Positions 51,609 to 63,841 of a stretch of 64,000 bases of DNA are shown here, piece after piece. Positions within the stretch are counted from its first letter, which is position 1. Every line of letters begins with the position of its first letter. A program made the position numbers and the translations under genes. Source of the DNA: Aristolochia californica (lineage: Eukaryota; Streptophyta; Magnoliopsida; Piperales; Aristolochiaceae); the NCBI GenBank assembly GCA_029961685.1, contig JARWKL010000009.1:10177258-10241257 (forward strand), read 5' to 3'. The notes under the pieces were generated by a model. It searched no databases. It was not told where the DNA came from and saw nothing but the letters and a program-made list of their open reading frames with translations.

Positions 51609-51997
51609 TGTAGAATTTAGGACCTCATGAAAGGAACTTTAGATCAACAAGAAAGAAGAAGAAGAAGAAGAGAGAAGGAGAAGAGAAGAAGAAGAACGTG
51701 GAATGAGAGAGTTTGGATTAAGGGAGAAGAAGGTTGCGTCAAAAGAAAATGAGGGCTGGACGAATTTGTGGAAAGAGAGGAGAGTGCTTCAATGCCCAAC
51801 CTCTTAGCCAATGCCTTTATTTATAGTTTTAAAATGCCCTTAGGGCTACAACTTGTTAAAACAAAAGACATAAAAGGAACACATATTTACACTTCTATGC
51901 CATCTTTATGGAAAGTACCATATTTTACACATATGCCACTCCTTTGACGTGTGGACTTCTTGTCTTGAGCTCGTGGGCGTGAGCCCATGTTCCAACA
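51609..51997 (-). repeat. LTR B of composite N (inner)
   Basis: TGTAGAATTTAGG...TTCCAACA with the same polypurine tract on its right. It differs from A and C in shared positions (for example CATAAAAGGAACAC against CATAAAAAGAACAC, and GGAAAGTACC against GTGAAGTATC). Confidence 0.9.
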
Positions 51998-52004
51998 CTC
52001 CCCC

Positions 52005-53729
52005 TCAAGCTGGTGGAGAAAAGACACCATAAATACCCAGCTTGCCATATATAAACGATAGGATTTTAGAAGTAACGGGTTTAGTGAGAATATCAGCTAC
52101 TTGCTCTTGAGATGACACATGTTTGAGAGAGATTATTCCTGCTTGAAACTTCTCCCATATAAAATGACAATCCACCTTAATATGTTTAGTTCTTTCATAA
52201 AAAACTGGATTTGAAGTCATATGAATGGCTGCTTGATTATCATAATGCAGACCCATGGACCCTTTTTTATAAAAACTTAGTTCGGTAAGAAGGGTCCTAA
52301 CGCATAAAAGTTCACTAATGGTATGAGCTATAGCTCTGTATTCTGCTTCGGCGCTAGATTTTGCAACCACATTTTGCTTCTTACTTTTCCATATAACCAA
52401 GTTTCCTCCAACCAGAGTACAATATCCTGATGTAGATTTTCTATCATCAGGTGATCCAGCCCAATCTGCATTTGAGAAGCCTTCTATGTTGAAGTGCCCA
52501 TGTTTTTTATACATCAATCCTCTTCCTGGAGCTCCTTTTAGGTAACGTAATATTCTCTCTAAAGCCTGCCAGTGGGTAATTTGTGGTTTGTGCATGAATT
52601 GACTCACCACACTTACAACATATGATAAGTCTGGCCTAGTTACCGTGAGATAAATCAGTTTTCCCACGCGTGTTTGATATTTGCCAATATCAATATCTTC
52701 TTCATTTGTGGCACATAATTTTAAATTTTTATCCATAGGTGTGTCAACTGGTCTACAACCCTTCATTCTTGTTTCTTCAAGGAGATTCAAGACATATTTC
52801 CTTTGAGATAATATTATCTCATGTTTGGATTTAAGAACTTCTATACCCAAAAAATATTTAAGCATACCAAGGTCTTTAGTCTTGAATTCCTGACATATCA
52901 TCTTCTTCACCTCTTGTATGCTCAAAGCATCATCACCGGTTAAGATAATATCATCCACATATACACCCATTAATATTTTCCCTTTGACTGTATCTTTATA
53001 ATATTCGGAATGATCAACCGAGCACCGATGAAAACCAAACCGTAGAAGTGTTTTACTAAATTTATCAAACCACGCGCGAGGAGACTGCTTAAGCCCATAT
53101 AAAGATTTTTTTAACCGGCATACTGACTCCCCCTCAACCACATAACCAGGTGGTTGGACCATATAAATTTCCTCACTTATATCACCATTTAAAAAAGCAT
53201 TTTTATCATCCAATTGATAGACGGGCCATGATGAGTTAGCAGCAATAGACAGGATGATGCGTACTGAATTCAATTTTGCAACAGGAGTGAAGGTCTCCTC
53301 ATAATCTACCTCATAACACTGCATATAGCCCTTAGCAATGAGTCGAGCTTTAAGATGAGCAACCGATCCATCCGGATTATTTTTTATCAAAAAAACCCAT
53401 CTACAACCAATCGATCTTTTACCTTTCAGGAGTGATGTTAAGGACCAGGTTTGATTTTCGTATAAGGCATGCATTTCTTCATCCATAGCCGCCTTCCATC
53501 CTGGATGCCTCAGAGCCTCCTGATACGACTGTGGAATTGAAGTAGAAGAAAGAGACGAAAGGAACTGAAAATACTTGGAAGACAAGTGATAGTGAGACAT
53601 AAAATTTGAGATAGGATGTGAAGTAGTACAAGAACGACGTTCCTTTCTTAAACTAATAGGCCGAGTATCAAATTCAGGCCCATACATAGGAGGAGAAGGA
53701 CTTACCTCTGGTGGATCCGACAACTCCAT
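52005..53729 (-). pseudogene. Copia N RT and RNase H (574 aa open frame)
   Basis: One open frame: AMDEEMHALYENQTW, GCRWVFLIKNNPDGS, the RT core LDDKNAFLNGDISEEIYMVQ, SLYGLKQSPRAWF, catalytic YVDDIILTGDD (52949-52981), KDLGMLKYFLG, then RNase H with YCTLVGGNLVIWKSKKQN, SSAEAEYRA and YDNQAAIHM, ending in the polypurine tract. It is intact as RT-RNase H but separated from integrase by a stop at 53730-53732, so not expressible as a polyprotein without readthrough. Confidence 0.9.
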
Positions 53730-53732
53730 AGG

Positions 53733-55105
53733 TTAAGGTACAGCCGGTGCATTAAGGGATGGGTTAACTTCAAGATTAAAAGGCACAAATGAACAAGGAG
53801 TAGTAGAAGGACAAGTCCATCTTGGAGGAGCATCATGGGAGGAGTAGAAGGAGGTGTCCTCAAAGAAAGTCACATCCCTAGAGATAAGCATCCTCCAAAG
53901 GGTAGGATTGTAACAGACATAACCTTTCTGAGTGTGAGAGTACCCCAAAAAAATGCACCTCATAGACCAAGGATCAAGTTTATTTTTATGTAGGGATGTA
54001 ACATGAACAAAACATAGAGAAAAAGGAAGAGAAAAAGGATCCTCACCATTAAATAACATAGAGTAAGGAGTTTTATGATGAAGGACTGATGAAGGTAACC
54101 TATTAACAAGAAAGCATATTGTAAGTATAGCATGAAGCCAATAGAAATAGGGTACCTTCATGGAGTAGAGGGGGCCCCGAGCAACTTCAAGAAGATGGCG
54201 ATTCTTCCTTTCAGCAACACCATTTTGTTGAGGAGTATAGGCACATGATGTTTGATGAATAAGCCCATTACTCTCACAAAATGATTTGAATTCATGAGAC
54301 ATGTATTCCTTAGCATTATCAGATCTAAGGATTTGAATTTTCTTCCCAAATTTTGTCAAGACCATAGCATGAAAATTTTTAAACAAAGGAAGAATTTTTG
54401 AACGCTCTTTAAATAAATAATAACCAAGCCACTCGAGTAAAATTATAAAAAAAAATGACAAAATATTTAGCTTGGGAAATATTTGAGACACATAACGGTC
54501 CCCATACATTAGAATGTATTAGCTCAAAATGAGCAGTACTTGTAGTTGTAAGACGAGGAGAATATGTACTCCTAATATGTTTACTTAATTGAAAAACCTT
54601 GCAACTAAAATTAGAAAGTTCTTTTAAGGACGGAAGCAAAGAACGAAGTGAAGGGGTAGACGAATGACCAAGTCGGTTGTGCCAAAGTTGGGCCTCGGAT
54701 GTAGTGGATGATAATGCAGCTAAAGTTGGAAGAGTGAAGTAGTACAAACCCCCCTTTTCATGGCCGCCACCAATCACCTGCTTATACAAGAAGACGGTGA
54801 GAAGGTGATAGAGCAATTTAATTGTTTAGTTAATTGACTAACCGAGAGCAAATTTAAAGGAAATTAAGGAACAAACAAAACATCTTGAAGTGGAATAGAT
54901 GAGGTAAGAGAGAATGAACCTTTTCCCAGGACCTTGGTTTGGGTACCATTAGCAATAGTAACGAATTTCTGAGGATAACAAGGAGACAAGGATTGCAACA
55001 AGTGTTCGTTACCTGATAGATGTTCGGAGGCCCCAAAGTCGATGATCCAAGAGGAAAAGGAAGAAGAAGAAGAAAGCATACTTGATGCACTAGTAGTGGC
55101 AGCAC
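53733..55105 (-). pseudogene. Copia N protease end and integrase, frameshifted
   Basis: 54816-54409: GAG-pre-integrase (AQLWHNRLGH) and the first catalytic region (ELIHSNVWGPL), where the first Asp reads Asn. 54509-53733: integrase core with LRSDNAKEYMSHEFKSF, YTPQQNGVAERKNRH and SRDVTFFEDTSFY. The last two catalytic acids remain. The two frames overlap at a frameshift near 54430. Confidence 0.85.
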
Positions 55106-56106
55106 TAGATGATGAGGGAATAGAGGATTCCATGAAGGACTTCATTTTCTGAAATGCAACATAGTTTTCAGAAGTAAGAGTCACATTTTCCGAGGATGAC
55201 TCAGCCTTATCTTCTTGTTTCTCAACGCTAACAAAGACTGGGTTAGCTGTCGCCCAATCAGGCTTGCCATGAAGTTTCCAACATGTTGCCACAAGGTGGT
55301 TCTGACCACCATAGTAAGTGCAAATTCAAGGCTCAGTATGGGAAGAATTCGGACCCGTTCTACCAGCTCTATTTTTAGCCCCTCTCATAGTTCGACCCCC
55401 CTCTCATATTTTTGCCCAGTCCCCGGTATGAGGAAAAGGTACCCTGATTGCCAGAGAACATCGCCGATGGGGCATCAATAGGAGAAGGAGGGGATGGATC
55501 CAGTATCCGAAGTAATGTAACACTAATGTCATCGAAAGATGGAAGAGCGGAAGAACTCAGAAGCTGAGTTTTGGCAACCTCAAGGTAAGGTTTAATATTC
55601 AATAATAAAATGGCTGCTGCCAAAGCTTCTCATTGTCATTCTTGAACTACAATATCAGTGGAGTATGGCTGAGCTAGTTTTGATTCTTGGAGAAGGCCTC
55701 GAAACCGTGCTAAAAATTCGCAAATATTATCTCCATGTCTCGTATGCAGCATATTTTGTAAGACATCATATATTTTTTGTAATGATGCAGTACTTGAGTA
55801 AAGCTTAGCACAAGTGTCCCATATGTTCTTGGCGGTTTCCAAGTGGACCACATGGTTGGCCACATGCTCTTCCATGCTATTGATGAGCCAACTTATCTTC
55901 ATGTTATCATGCTTAACCCACTTGTGGTAGGTCTCATCTTCTTCATCAATTGGAGGAGGAAATTTAATAATGTGGCTTAAGAGGTCACGAGTAATAAGAA
56001 CCCTCTGAACCAATTGTGATTAGCTCATGTAATTGGAGAGACCTCTAAGTGGAATTGTAGTAATACGGAGTATATCACTCTTATTACTATTGTGTCCACT
56101 CTCCAT
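54864..56106 (-). pseudogene. Copia N gag and protease start, frameshifted
   Basis: Gag starts at 56106 (ESGHNSNKSDILRIT) with a stop at the conserved NYM.W site. 56013-55636 has WLINSMEEHVANHVVHLETA and FLARFRGLLQESKLAQP. 55623-55375 has LLLNIKPYLEVAKTQL. The knuckle region (about 55330-55280) reads CTYYGGQNHLVATCW, with the second Cys changed to Tyr. 55292-54864 reaches the protease, where DSG has become DFG (WIIDFGASEHLSG). 56107-56991 is leader with no gene. Confidence 0.82.
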
Positions 56107-56991
56107 GATGAGGCAAGTCAAATGTGGAGGTCAAGGGAAGGGGCCTTATTCAAAGAACAATTACTCAATGTAATTTGAAGAACCCGTGGACCAAATCAGT
56201 CACAAAAAAAGAGAACAAGAACCAATTTATTTCATGAGAGCAAGCACCAAATTATCAACAAATTTATGCTTTTAGCAAGTGAGAATAACATCCAGTCATC
56301 ACTCAACTCCTCTTGTATTCTTAAAAACAAAGAGAAGAAGGTAGATGCAACCGATTAGGTCTTAATCCAAACTCCAAAACAAACTGAGAGATAGAGAAAA
56401 TATTTAGAGAAGATTTAAAGTCAAATCAAGATACTTGGAAGAAATTTATCTTCAGCTCATGGGATACTTCAACGTTAAAAAAAATCAATTGTTGAAGTTC
56501 AAAAGGAACTACAAAGGGTAAATGGCTGCTGAAATTTCACCAAACATATAGTGGGCATCCAACAACATAACACAAACCCATGAGCATCATTAAGTTGGAG
56601 AAGTTAAAGCAACATGTGTTGGAATTCTACCTCAAATGAAATTGATCCAAGTTACATAAAGGTAATTGAATCTCACCCATCAATCTTAATAAGACGCAAA
56701 CAGCAAATGATCTTGATCACGCTTGTAATTTATTTACAAGGAGATCAAGATTATAACATCAATTTAGTCATAAAAATTAATCTTCACAACATATAAAGAT
56801 TTATCTTGACTTGATGTGATTCAAAGTTCAAGAAGTGGAAAAAATATTAAAGAGGGGTATGTAAATAAGGAAAGGAAATAAAATGTAAATAAGAAGAGAA
56901 TGAACTTATCTCTACATGACTGAACTCCTTCTTTTACAACTTCTTGAACAAATTTCATAATAACTTCATCAAGAGGGATCCTAAACTCCTT

Positions 56992-57003
56992 GCTCTAATA
57001 CCA
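56992..57003 (-). promoter_or_regulatory. Primer-binding site of copia N
   Basis: The minus strand reads TGGTATTAGAGC directly inside LTR C. Confidence 0.85.
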
Positions 57004-57391
57004 TGTGGAATTTAGGATCTCATGAAAGGAGCTTTAGATCAACAAGGAAGAAGAAGAAGAAGAGAGAAGGAGAGGAGAAGAAGAAGGACATGGAAGGAGA
57101 GAGTTTGGATTAAGGGAAAAGACGTTTACGTCAAAGTGAAAGTGAGGGCTGGACGAATTTATGGAAAGAGAAAAGAGTGCTTCAATGTTCTACCTCTTAG
57201 CCAATACCTTTATTTATAGTCTTTACAATGCCCTTAAGGCTACAACTTGATGAAATAAAAGACATAAAAAGAACACATATGTACACCTCTATGCCATCTT
57301 TAAGTGAAGTATCATAATTCACACATGTGCAACTCATTTGACGTGTGAGTTTCTTGCCTTGAGCTTGTGGGTCTGACCCCATCTTCCAACA
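57004..57391 (-). repeat. LTR C of composite N (5' LTR)
   Basis: TGTGGAATTTAGG...TTCCAACA, adjacent to the primer site and followed by target duplication AACTC. It has (GAA)n and CTTTATTTATAGTC as TATA region. Confidence 0.92.
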
Positions 57392-57486
57392 AACTCCCAA
57401 CCGAAGCAACACTCAAAACCACTTCTTCAATAATAATGTCTCTGTTACCATCTTTTGAAATTCATATAAGTTATAAGTAATATTAA

Positions 57487-57905
57487 TGTTACTTGTTTAG
57501 ATATTTATATGTATATAGGTTAATAAGCAAGGATTAATGGGCTAGGTTGGATTGTAATTAAGCCCATGGACTTTCTTGTACTTAACCTAACCCTATGTTT
57601 AAACAGAAGATAAAGGAAGGGGAAGAGGGCCCCCGATTTTTTAGCTTCTCTTGTGTGTTGGTGTGATCGTCAGTCTCAGAGCTTGGAGCTCTCGGTTGTG
57701 GCTGTTCTAGGAGCCTATCGGGTAGATTTTCCTGGTTGTTGTTGCTTCCTCTAGCAACTACTCTTGGTAGATTCAGAGCTTGAAGCTCTTTATTTTGGCT
57801 GTTCACAGTAGCTCCTCTTGGTGGAAATCCTTGGTCGTTGCTCTTCTCTTCAGAAACTCAGTTTGGCTGTTTTAGTAGCCACTCTTGGGCTAGAAAATAT
57901 TGACA
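57487..57905 (+). repeat. Copia O 5' LTR
   Basis: It ends ATATTGACA directly before a primer site. The left end TGTTACTTGTTTAG is my best guess. Repeated CTCTTGGT..A and GGCTGTT blocks (57650-57890) characterise R/U5. Confidence 0.75.
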
Positions 57906-57917
57906 TGGTATCAGAGA
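57906..57917 (+). promoter_or_regulatory. Primer-binding site of copia O
   Basis: TGGTATCAGAGA, one base from the initiator-Met complement. Confidence 0.85.
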
Positions 57918-58134
57918 TTACCTGCCAATCCTGAAATCGCCATTCCAGAACCATTTCACCACAGTCCATTACTCCCAAACGCGGATAGAAGGGGAATTTT
58001 TCTTCTCTGGTGAACTGGAAAGATGGGCTCCCTGTATCAAGATTCGTCTCACAAGCGACATTTGACACCATCGCGGACTCTAATTTTCGGCTCCGGTAAC
58101 CTCTAAAACTCCTTCCTTGGAAAAATTTATGGCA

Positions 58135-58270
58135 TTGCCTTGGCACTGTGACCATCGAACTTCTTCGGCTCGCACCACCTTGAACAAGCTTTGATTTAAT
58201 TCGGTGTGATGGTCTTTCTGGCACCGCCTTGGCACTGCGACCACCGAACCTTTTTGGCTCACACCGCCAT
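58135..58270 (+). repeat. Direct repeat in the copia O leader
   Basis: Two copies, 90 bp apart, of GCCTTGGCACTG.GACCA.CG followed by AAC.T.TT.GGCTC.CACC. Confidence 0.75.
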
Positions 58271-58630
58271 CTAGAGATTTTTTTTCATGGTGCTACTGTT
58301 ATTTTTCTTGGCATGCTTGAGCTGTTGGGTGACATTGAATTTGGACTTAGAGTTGGCATTTTGAGTTTGGACTCTGATTCGGAGTTCCAAGTTTTGACTT
58401 TGAGTTGGTGTTTTCATCAAAGGGGTTTCATAATTTATTCTCGAAAAACAATTTTTAACAAAAGGGGTTTCAGTTTCTTTTAAGAAAGTTTGGTGACTCA
58501 CGGGGATTTAACCCAATTTCAGAAATTTTCAGAAAGTGGGTTTCGGCATTTTTTGATGACTCAAGGCTTGCGTTTTAGCAAGGATTGCCCTCAAATTGCT
58601 ATGTCTCTATGTGGTTATCTGTATTTTATC

Positions 58631-59395
58631 ATGTCATCTGACAAGTTAGATTTTTTACCTATTCATTTCACGGGTAAGAACTACCCTACATTGGCACTTC
58701 AATTCCATTTATTTGTTATGGGAAAAGAGCTATGTGGTCATATAGATGGAAGTGATCCGGCACCTCGAGAGGCCTCAGCTTTGTCAAAGTGGACAACCAT
58801 GGATGTTAGGGTAATGACCTGGATACTTAGCTCTGTTGAGCCACACTTTGTTATTAATCTGTGGCCCTATAGAAATGCAGCTAATATGTGGAATTACCTC
58901 CACAAGATTTACAACCAAAATAGCACGGCTCACCGATTTCAATGGGAGTATGAGATGGCTCATTTCACACAGGGAAGCCTCTCCATTGAAGAATATTATT
59001 CTGGGTTTCAAAACCTTTGGGCCGACTATGCCAAGATTATTTATGAGAATGTTCCAATTCCTGCTCTCTCTGTTGTTCAAGCCGAGCATGAGACAAACAA
59101 GAGAGTTCAATTCTTGATGAAGCTCCGTTCTGAGTTTGAAATTGCACGTTCTAATCTGATGAATCGTCATCTTGTACCATCTTTGGATATCTATTTGAGT
59201 GAGCTTCTAAGGGAGGAACAACGTATTGCCACTCAAATTGGCATGGAACATCGGACTAATACTGATGCCCCTATTACTATGGTCTATGCAGAACAGGGGA
59301 GAAACCAGGGTAGGGACATGAAGTTTGTCCAGTGCTCTAACAGTAAAGAGTTTGGTCATTTTGCTCGGGATTTCTCTAAGATGTTCTGTAGATGA
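58631..59395 (+). pseudogene. Copia O gag (UBN2 family), degraded zinc knuckle
   Basis: I start at the ATG at 58631 (MSSDKLDFLPIHFTGKNYPT), which matches the family leader F.G.NY..W. The core has MDVRVMTWILSSVEP, NMWNYLHKIYNQNSTAHRFQ and LMNRHLVPSLDIYLSELLRE. The knuckle reads CSNSKEFGHFARDF: Cys 2 is Ser and the last Cys is Phe, so zinc binding is lost. A stop at 59393-59395 and a frameshift separate it from the protease frame. Confidence 0.85.
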
Positions 59396-59468
59396 TCATT
59401 TTACTCCGACTACTGTTCCTACTGCCCCACCAAATCCGAGTACACTCACTCCTGAAATGGCACAATAG

Positions 59469-61520
59469 ATGATCATTTCTGCCCTTTCCACTTTTGGGCT
59501 ATCAAGTAAGAATAAAGTCTCTACTCGGCCATGGTATGTTGACTCTGGAGCTTTTAACCATATGACCAGCACTGCTATTTCTCTTTCCAATGTCAGAAAG
59601 TATGATGGAAATCTAAAAATTAACACTACTGATGGCAGCTCTCTGCCTATTTGTGTTGTTGGTGATCTTTCTCCTACCTTAACAGATGTTTTTGTGTCCC
59701 CTGATCTCTCCAAAAATATTATTTCTATTGGTCAGTTAGTTGATAATAATTGTAATGTTTTGTTCTCTCGATCTGGTTGTGTTATGAAGGATCAAGCGTC
59801 AGGGAAGATGATCACGAAGGGGCTTAATGTGGGACGACTATTTCCCCTTCAAGTTTTTCTCTCGACCAGTATTCCTCGTACTCCTTTAATTTCCTTTGCA
59901 TGTAATTTTGTTAGTTCTGGAACTAAGATGTGGCATAGATGTCTCGGCTACCCAAAACTTTGATGTACTTTGTACCATGTTTAATTCTGGTTTATTAAAA
60001 AGTACAACTTGTTCTTCTCTTAATCTTTCATTTGATTGTTCATCATGTAAACTTGGCAAAAGTAAAGTCTTACCTTTTCCTCATCATGCATCTCATGCCT
60101 CACACTGTTTCGAGATTATTCATAGTGATGTTTAGGAAATTGCTCCTATTGTTTCTCATGTGCATTATAAGTACTTTGTTACTTTTATCGATGACTTTAG
60201 TCATTTTACTTGGGTCTATTTCCTATGAGCTAAGTCTGAAGTTTTTTGTCATATTTAAACGCAGACTCAATTCTCTGCCAGCATCAGGGTATTGCGCTCT
60301 GATTCTAGTGGCGAATACATGTCTAATGAGTTTCAGGATTTTTTTCAAAGCAAAGGTATCATCTCTTAGCGTTCATGTTTTGACACCGCACCAAAATGGC
60401 GTTGCTGAGAGGAAAAATCATCATTTTCTTGATGTGGTACAAACTCTTTTACTTGATTCATCTGTTCCTCCTCATTTTTTGTGTGAAGCACTGTATACTT
60501 CAGTTCATTTAATCAACCACTTGCCTTCTCCTACATTGCATCATGTTTCATCATTTTTTTAAGTTATTTGGTCATTCTTCTTCATATGTGGATCTTCAGA
60601 CATTCGGTTGTGTTAGTTTTGTGCATCTACTTGCTCATGAATGACATAAACTTACAGCCCAATCCATTAAGTGTGTTTTTCTTGGTTATGCTATATCTCA
60701 AAAAGGCTATGTTTGCTATGATCCCCATCATCATCATCTATGTGTTTCTCGGAATATGGTTTTCTTTAAAAATCAATATTTCTTTCCAACTCATGTTGTG
60801 TTGCCATCTACATCTTTATCTATTCTCCCTAGACTTTATGAGCCTAGTTCCACCTCATCTGTGCCCCCATATGATCCTGACCTGGTGCCTGCTCCTGATC
60901 CTCCTCCTGCTCCTGCTTCCACCACTCTTCGCTGGTCTATTCACCCTTGTTGCCCCCTGATAAGTATGGTTTCTACTCCACTGTCTCTCTTGTGGCTACT
61001 TTATCATCTATTTCCATTCCCTCTTTCTACAAATAGGCAATGGCACATGAGTGTTGGCAAAAGGCAATGCAAACATAACTTCAAACTCTTGAGGAGAATC
61101 ACACTTGGGATGTTGTTACTTTCCCCCCTACTATTAAGCCTTTTGGGAGCAAATGGGTTTTCTCTGTAAAGCTTCGATTAGATAGTTCTTTGGATTAGTA
61201 CAAAGCTTGCCTCGTAGCTTTGGAAAACACGCAGGAATATGGGATTGATTATGAGAATACATTTGCTCCAGTTGCCAAGATGAACATGGTTCACAATATT
61301 TTAGCTATTGTTGCTTCATAGTCCTGGCATCTGCATCAGATGGATTTGAAGAATGCATTTCTGCATGGTGATCTACATGACGCTTCCCTCTGGTGTGACT
61401 ACTTCTCCTCAGGATGTCAGCAAGCCATACCGTCCTCTGTATGTCTTCTACATGCTATTCAACCTTGGTTTAACTGCGTATTTGATAGGACTTAGGACCA
61501 ATTTGGTTGTCCATGGAACT
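59469..61520 (+). pseudogene. Copia O protease, integrase and RT start, heavily broken
   Basis: 59469-59963: protease with WYVDSGAFNHM and DVFVSPDLSKNIISIGQL, then MWHRCLGYPKL. 59990-60560: integrase with CKLGKSK, HSDV and NGVAERKNHHFLDVVQTL, in at least three frames. 60640-60800: post-core region. 61030-61200: RT start (TWDVVTFPPTIKPFGSKWVF). 61200-61520: YGIDYENTFAPVAKMN, MDLKNAFLHGDL, then a small deletion and a faint SLYGL-like block. The catalytic YVDD region is absent. Confidence 0.8.
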
Positions 61521-61779
61521 AGCCGATCATGAAATTTTGTGATTTTCTTTTTCTTGAACTTATTTCTAAGATTCTGAAAGAAATATTTTATCAGTTCTGT
61601 GTAAGGCAAAACTGTTGCTACCTGTTGTACTCAAAACAGTTTTTTTCCTTTTGTTGAACCCCTTCGAGGTTTTTTTTTCCTTTTTTTGTGAACCCATGTT
61701 ACAAGCTTTAAACCAAAAAAAAAAAAAAACATTTACCCAAGCCGTAGAGCTAGTGGAACATTGTTCATCATTATGATTC

Positions 61780-62538
61780 GTATGGTTGTGCAAGAAATAA
61801 GTGTGGGGGTGTCTGGATTTGTGGTATGGCTATCACCGGTGAAATGGAACATGTTTTCATCCTCAATTCATGAGTTCCATTGTTAATTTAATTTTCAAAA
61901 AAATAAAAAAAATAAGAGAAAAAGAAAAGAAGAAAGGTAGTGATGGAGGGAATGGCTTTTAAAGTTACAAACAGATCGTGTTCATAATTCGTCCTAAAAT
62001 TCCAAGAAAGGGGTCTATTTATACGAGATAGATACAAATTGAAGAAGTTTCTGAGTGGAGTGATTGGTTTTACATGTCTTATATATTCGAGTTTGAGTTG
62101 ATTCATTTTTTCTCCACTAGTTTCGATGGCTATTGAGCTACATTCCTAAATATTTCCCACCTTGATCCTAAACCCCGTTACAACCCTTGAAAAGTCCTTA
62201 TGATTTGTGTGATGCATGTGACCTGAGTGGTGGAGAATGAGAAGATATGCAAGCCTATGGTAGATCATTTCCATTGGAATGAATTTGAGCGAAATACATA
62301 TCCCTCAAACACATGAGAGTCGAGTGTTTATTTTTACGAGGGTCTACTTATTTAGTTTACTCCATTTTTGAATGAAAATGCTTAGTAAGTAATTTTAAGC
62401 TATTTAGGAATATTTTATCATGATATTTTATGAGTTTTTAAGAGCTTGGTTGTTCTTAGTTGATGGCGTTACAACCTTGGTGTTTTCGGGAAAGTGAATT
62501 TGCGTTTTGCCCGAGGACAAGCTAAGTGTGGGGGAATT
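61780..62538 (+). mobile_element. Athila/Tat-like Ty3/gypsy 3' non-coding region with polypurine tract
   Basis: The sequence has the layout known for Athila/Tat elements between pol and the 3' LTR: short AT-rich stretches, CTTGATCCTAAACCCCGTTACAACCC, CGAGGACAAGCTAAGTGTGG and the tract GTGTGGGGGAA (62526-62536). No coding frame is present. AAGTGTGGGGGTGTCTGGAT at 61799-61818 echoes the tract. Confidence 0.75.
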
Positions 62539-63814
62539 TGAAGAGAATGCAAAATGTCGTATTTTTCTCCCTTAATGCTTAGGTTTTTATAATTATTTGG
62601 TGCCTAAATATACTCATTATTCTTATATTTTGCTTTAGGATGCAAATGGAGGCGTTAAGTGCAAAACGTAGTTAATTGGGTAATTTTGGACAGTTTCAAC
62701 ATGCTTCGTAATCTGGGCATAACTCTCTCATATGAGCTCTGTTTGAGATTATTTAAGATGATATGGAACGCCAGGAAAACTTTCTAAAACTTTTATGTTT
62801 TAAATTTTTAGAGATACTGGCTGCATCTAGGTCTAAATCTGGCTTGAAGTCGCAACACGTGCACTATGACGTCCTAGAAGGGGAAAAAGCGGGGGAATAA
62901 AAAAAGGAAAACCCTAAACCCTAGGCGACTAAGAAGAGAAGGAGGCACAAGTAGAGTTCTGTCAACCGCCCCCACTTTTTCCATTTTCCAGATTTTCCTC
63001 CTCTTTTCTCTAGTTTTCCTTCAATTTTCTTCATGGCCTTGCATGGCTAAACTTTCAAACTTGGTGAAAGGAAATTGAAGCCTCAGAATTAATAAAATTG
63101 TGAGATCTGATTTGTTTTCATCGTTCAATTTATGTTTTGAGTATCAGATGTCCTTCTATAATTTTTTTCATGCTTGTCTTGTTCAATCACTAGGAGGCCT
63201 ACCAGTTTATTACTCATTGCAATCTACTGCTAGGTTAGATGTCAAATCCATAATTGTTTGATTCCTCTATCTTGTGAAGCAATTGAGATTTGATAATTTG
63301 ATGCATCAGGAATTATTGTTCTTAAGAAGAATGCTGGACTAAATTAAATACGGCCACTTGTGCTTGTATTGTTTAGTTTCATTGATCTTTCTAATTCTTA
63401 AGATTGTTGCTTGATTAAACCTTTAGCGCTTGTCTTGGGTTGTTTAGTAGTTAGGGTTAATTGGATCACTTATTTTCTAATTAGCTACAACTAAGGAGAG
63501 AGAGAGGAAGATAGTTCCAATGGTGAATACTCAAATGTGAATTGCTATATGCTTGCATCGATGATCAGTTGTGAAATTCCAATGGTGGATGTTGACTTAG
63601 ATCAAGGTTTCTTCTTTTGATTGATTTCGATCCTTTAATTTGAATTGTTTCTTAGTTTTTTTTCTTAATAGTGTTTTCATTATACTCAAAACCCCCATCC
63701 TTGTTCACGGAGCATAAAATTAGACTAATCACTCTTCGTGGGTACAATCCTTACTCGTACTGCAACATATGTTTTTAGGAGTATAGGTTTTATTTTTAGT
63801 TGACTGCGACAACA
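62539..63814 (+). repeat. Athila/Tat-like LTR (about 1.28 kb)
   Basis: It begins TGAAGAGAATGC right after the polypurine tract and ends GACAACA about ten bases before the Asp-type primer site. It contains AAACCCTAAACCCTAGGCG (62911-62929) and a TATA-poor 3' half. It carries both flanks at once: tract on the left and primer site on the right. Confidence 0.75.
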
Positions 63815-63823
63815 CACAAATTT

Positions 63824-63841
63824 TGGCGCCATTATCGGGGA
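63824..63841 (+). promoter_or_regulatory. Primer-binding site, tRNA-Asp type
   Basis: TGGCGCCATTATCGGGGA matches the Athila/Tat consensus TGGCGCCGTTGCCGGGGA at 15 of 18 positions. The interior to its right (63842-64000) starts a leader and runs off the window. Confidence 0.85.

Larger units (their letters stand above)
50849..57391 (-). mobile_element. Ty1/copia composite N with three LTRs
   Basis: LTR A (50849-51238), LTR B (51609-51997) and LTR C (57004-57391) lie in the same orientation. The outer flanks match perfectly (AACTC at 50844-50848 and 57392-57396), so A and C bound the integrated unit. A stump of RNase H and 179 bp of foreign sequence lie between A and B. B to C holds a full gag-pol interior. 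A and C share variants that B lacks. Confidence 0.88.
57487..61520 (+). mobile_element. Ty1/copia element O, 3'-truncated in RT
   Basis: LTR, primer site, 0.7 kb leader, gag, protease, integrase and the first part of RT are on the plus strand. Similarity fades near 61520, where Athila/Tat-like sequence takes over. It is much decayed after gag. Confidence 0.85.

Noticed and set aside
57582..58224. Minus-strand frames in the copia O LTR and leader considered as host genes
   Set aside because: They lie over an LTR/primer-site junction on the opposite strand and match no family I recognise.
60568..61169. Leu/Pro-rich plus-strand frames after copia O integrase
   Set aside because: They are shifted readings of the proline-rich integrase-RT linker.
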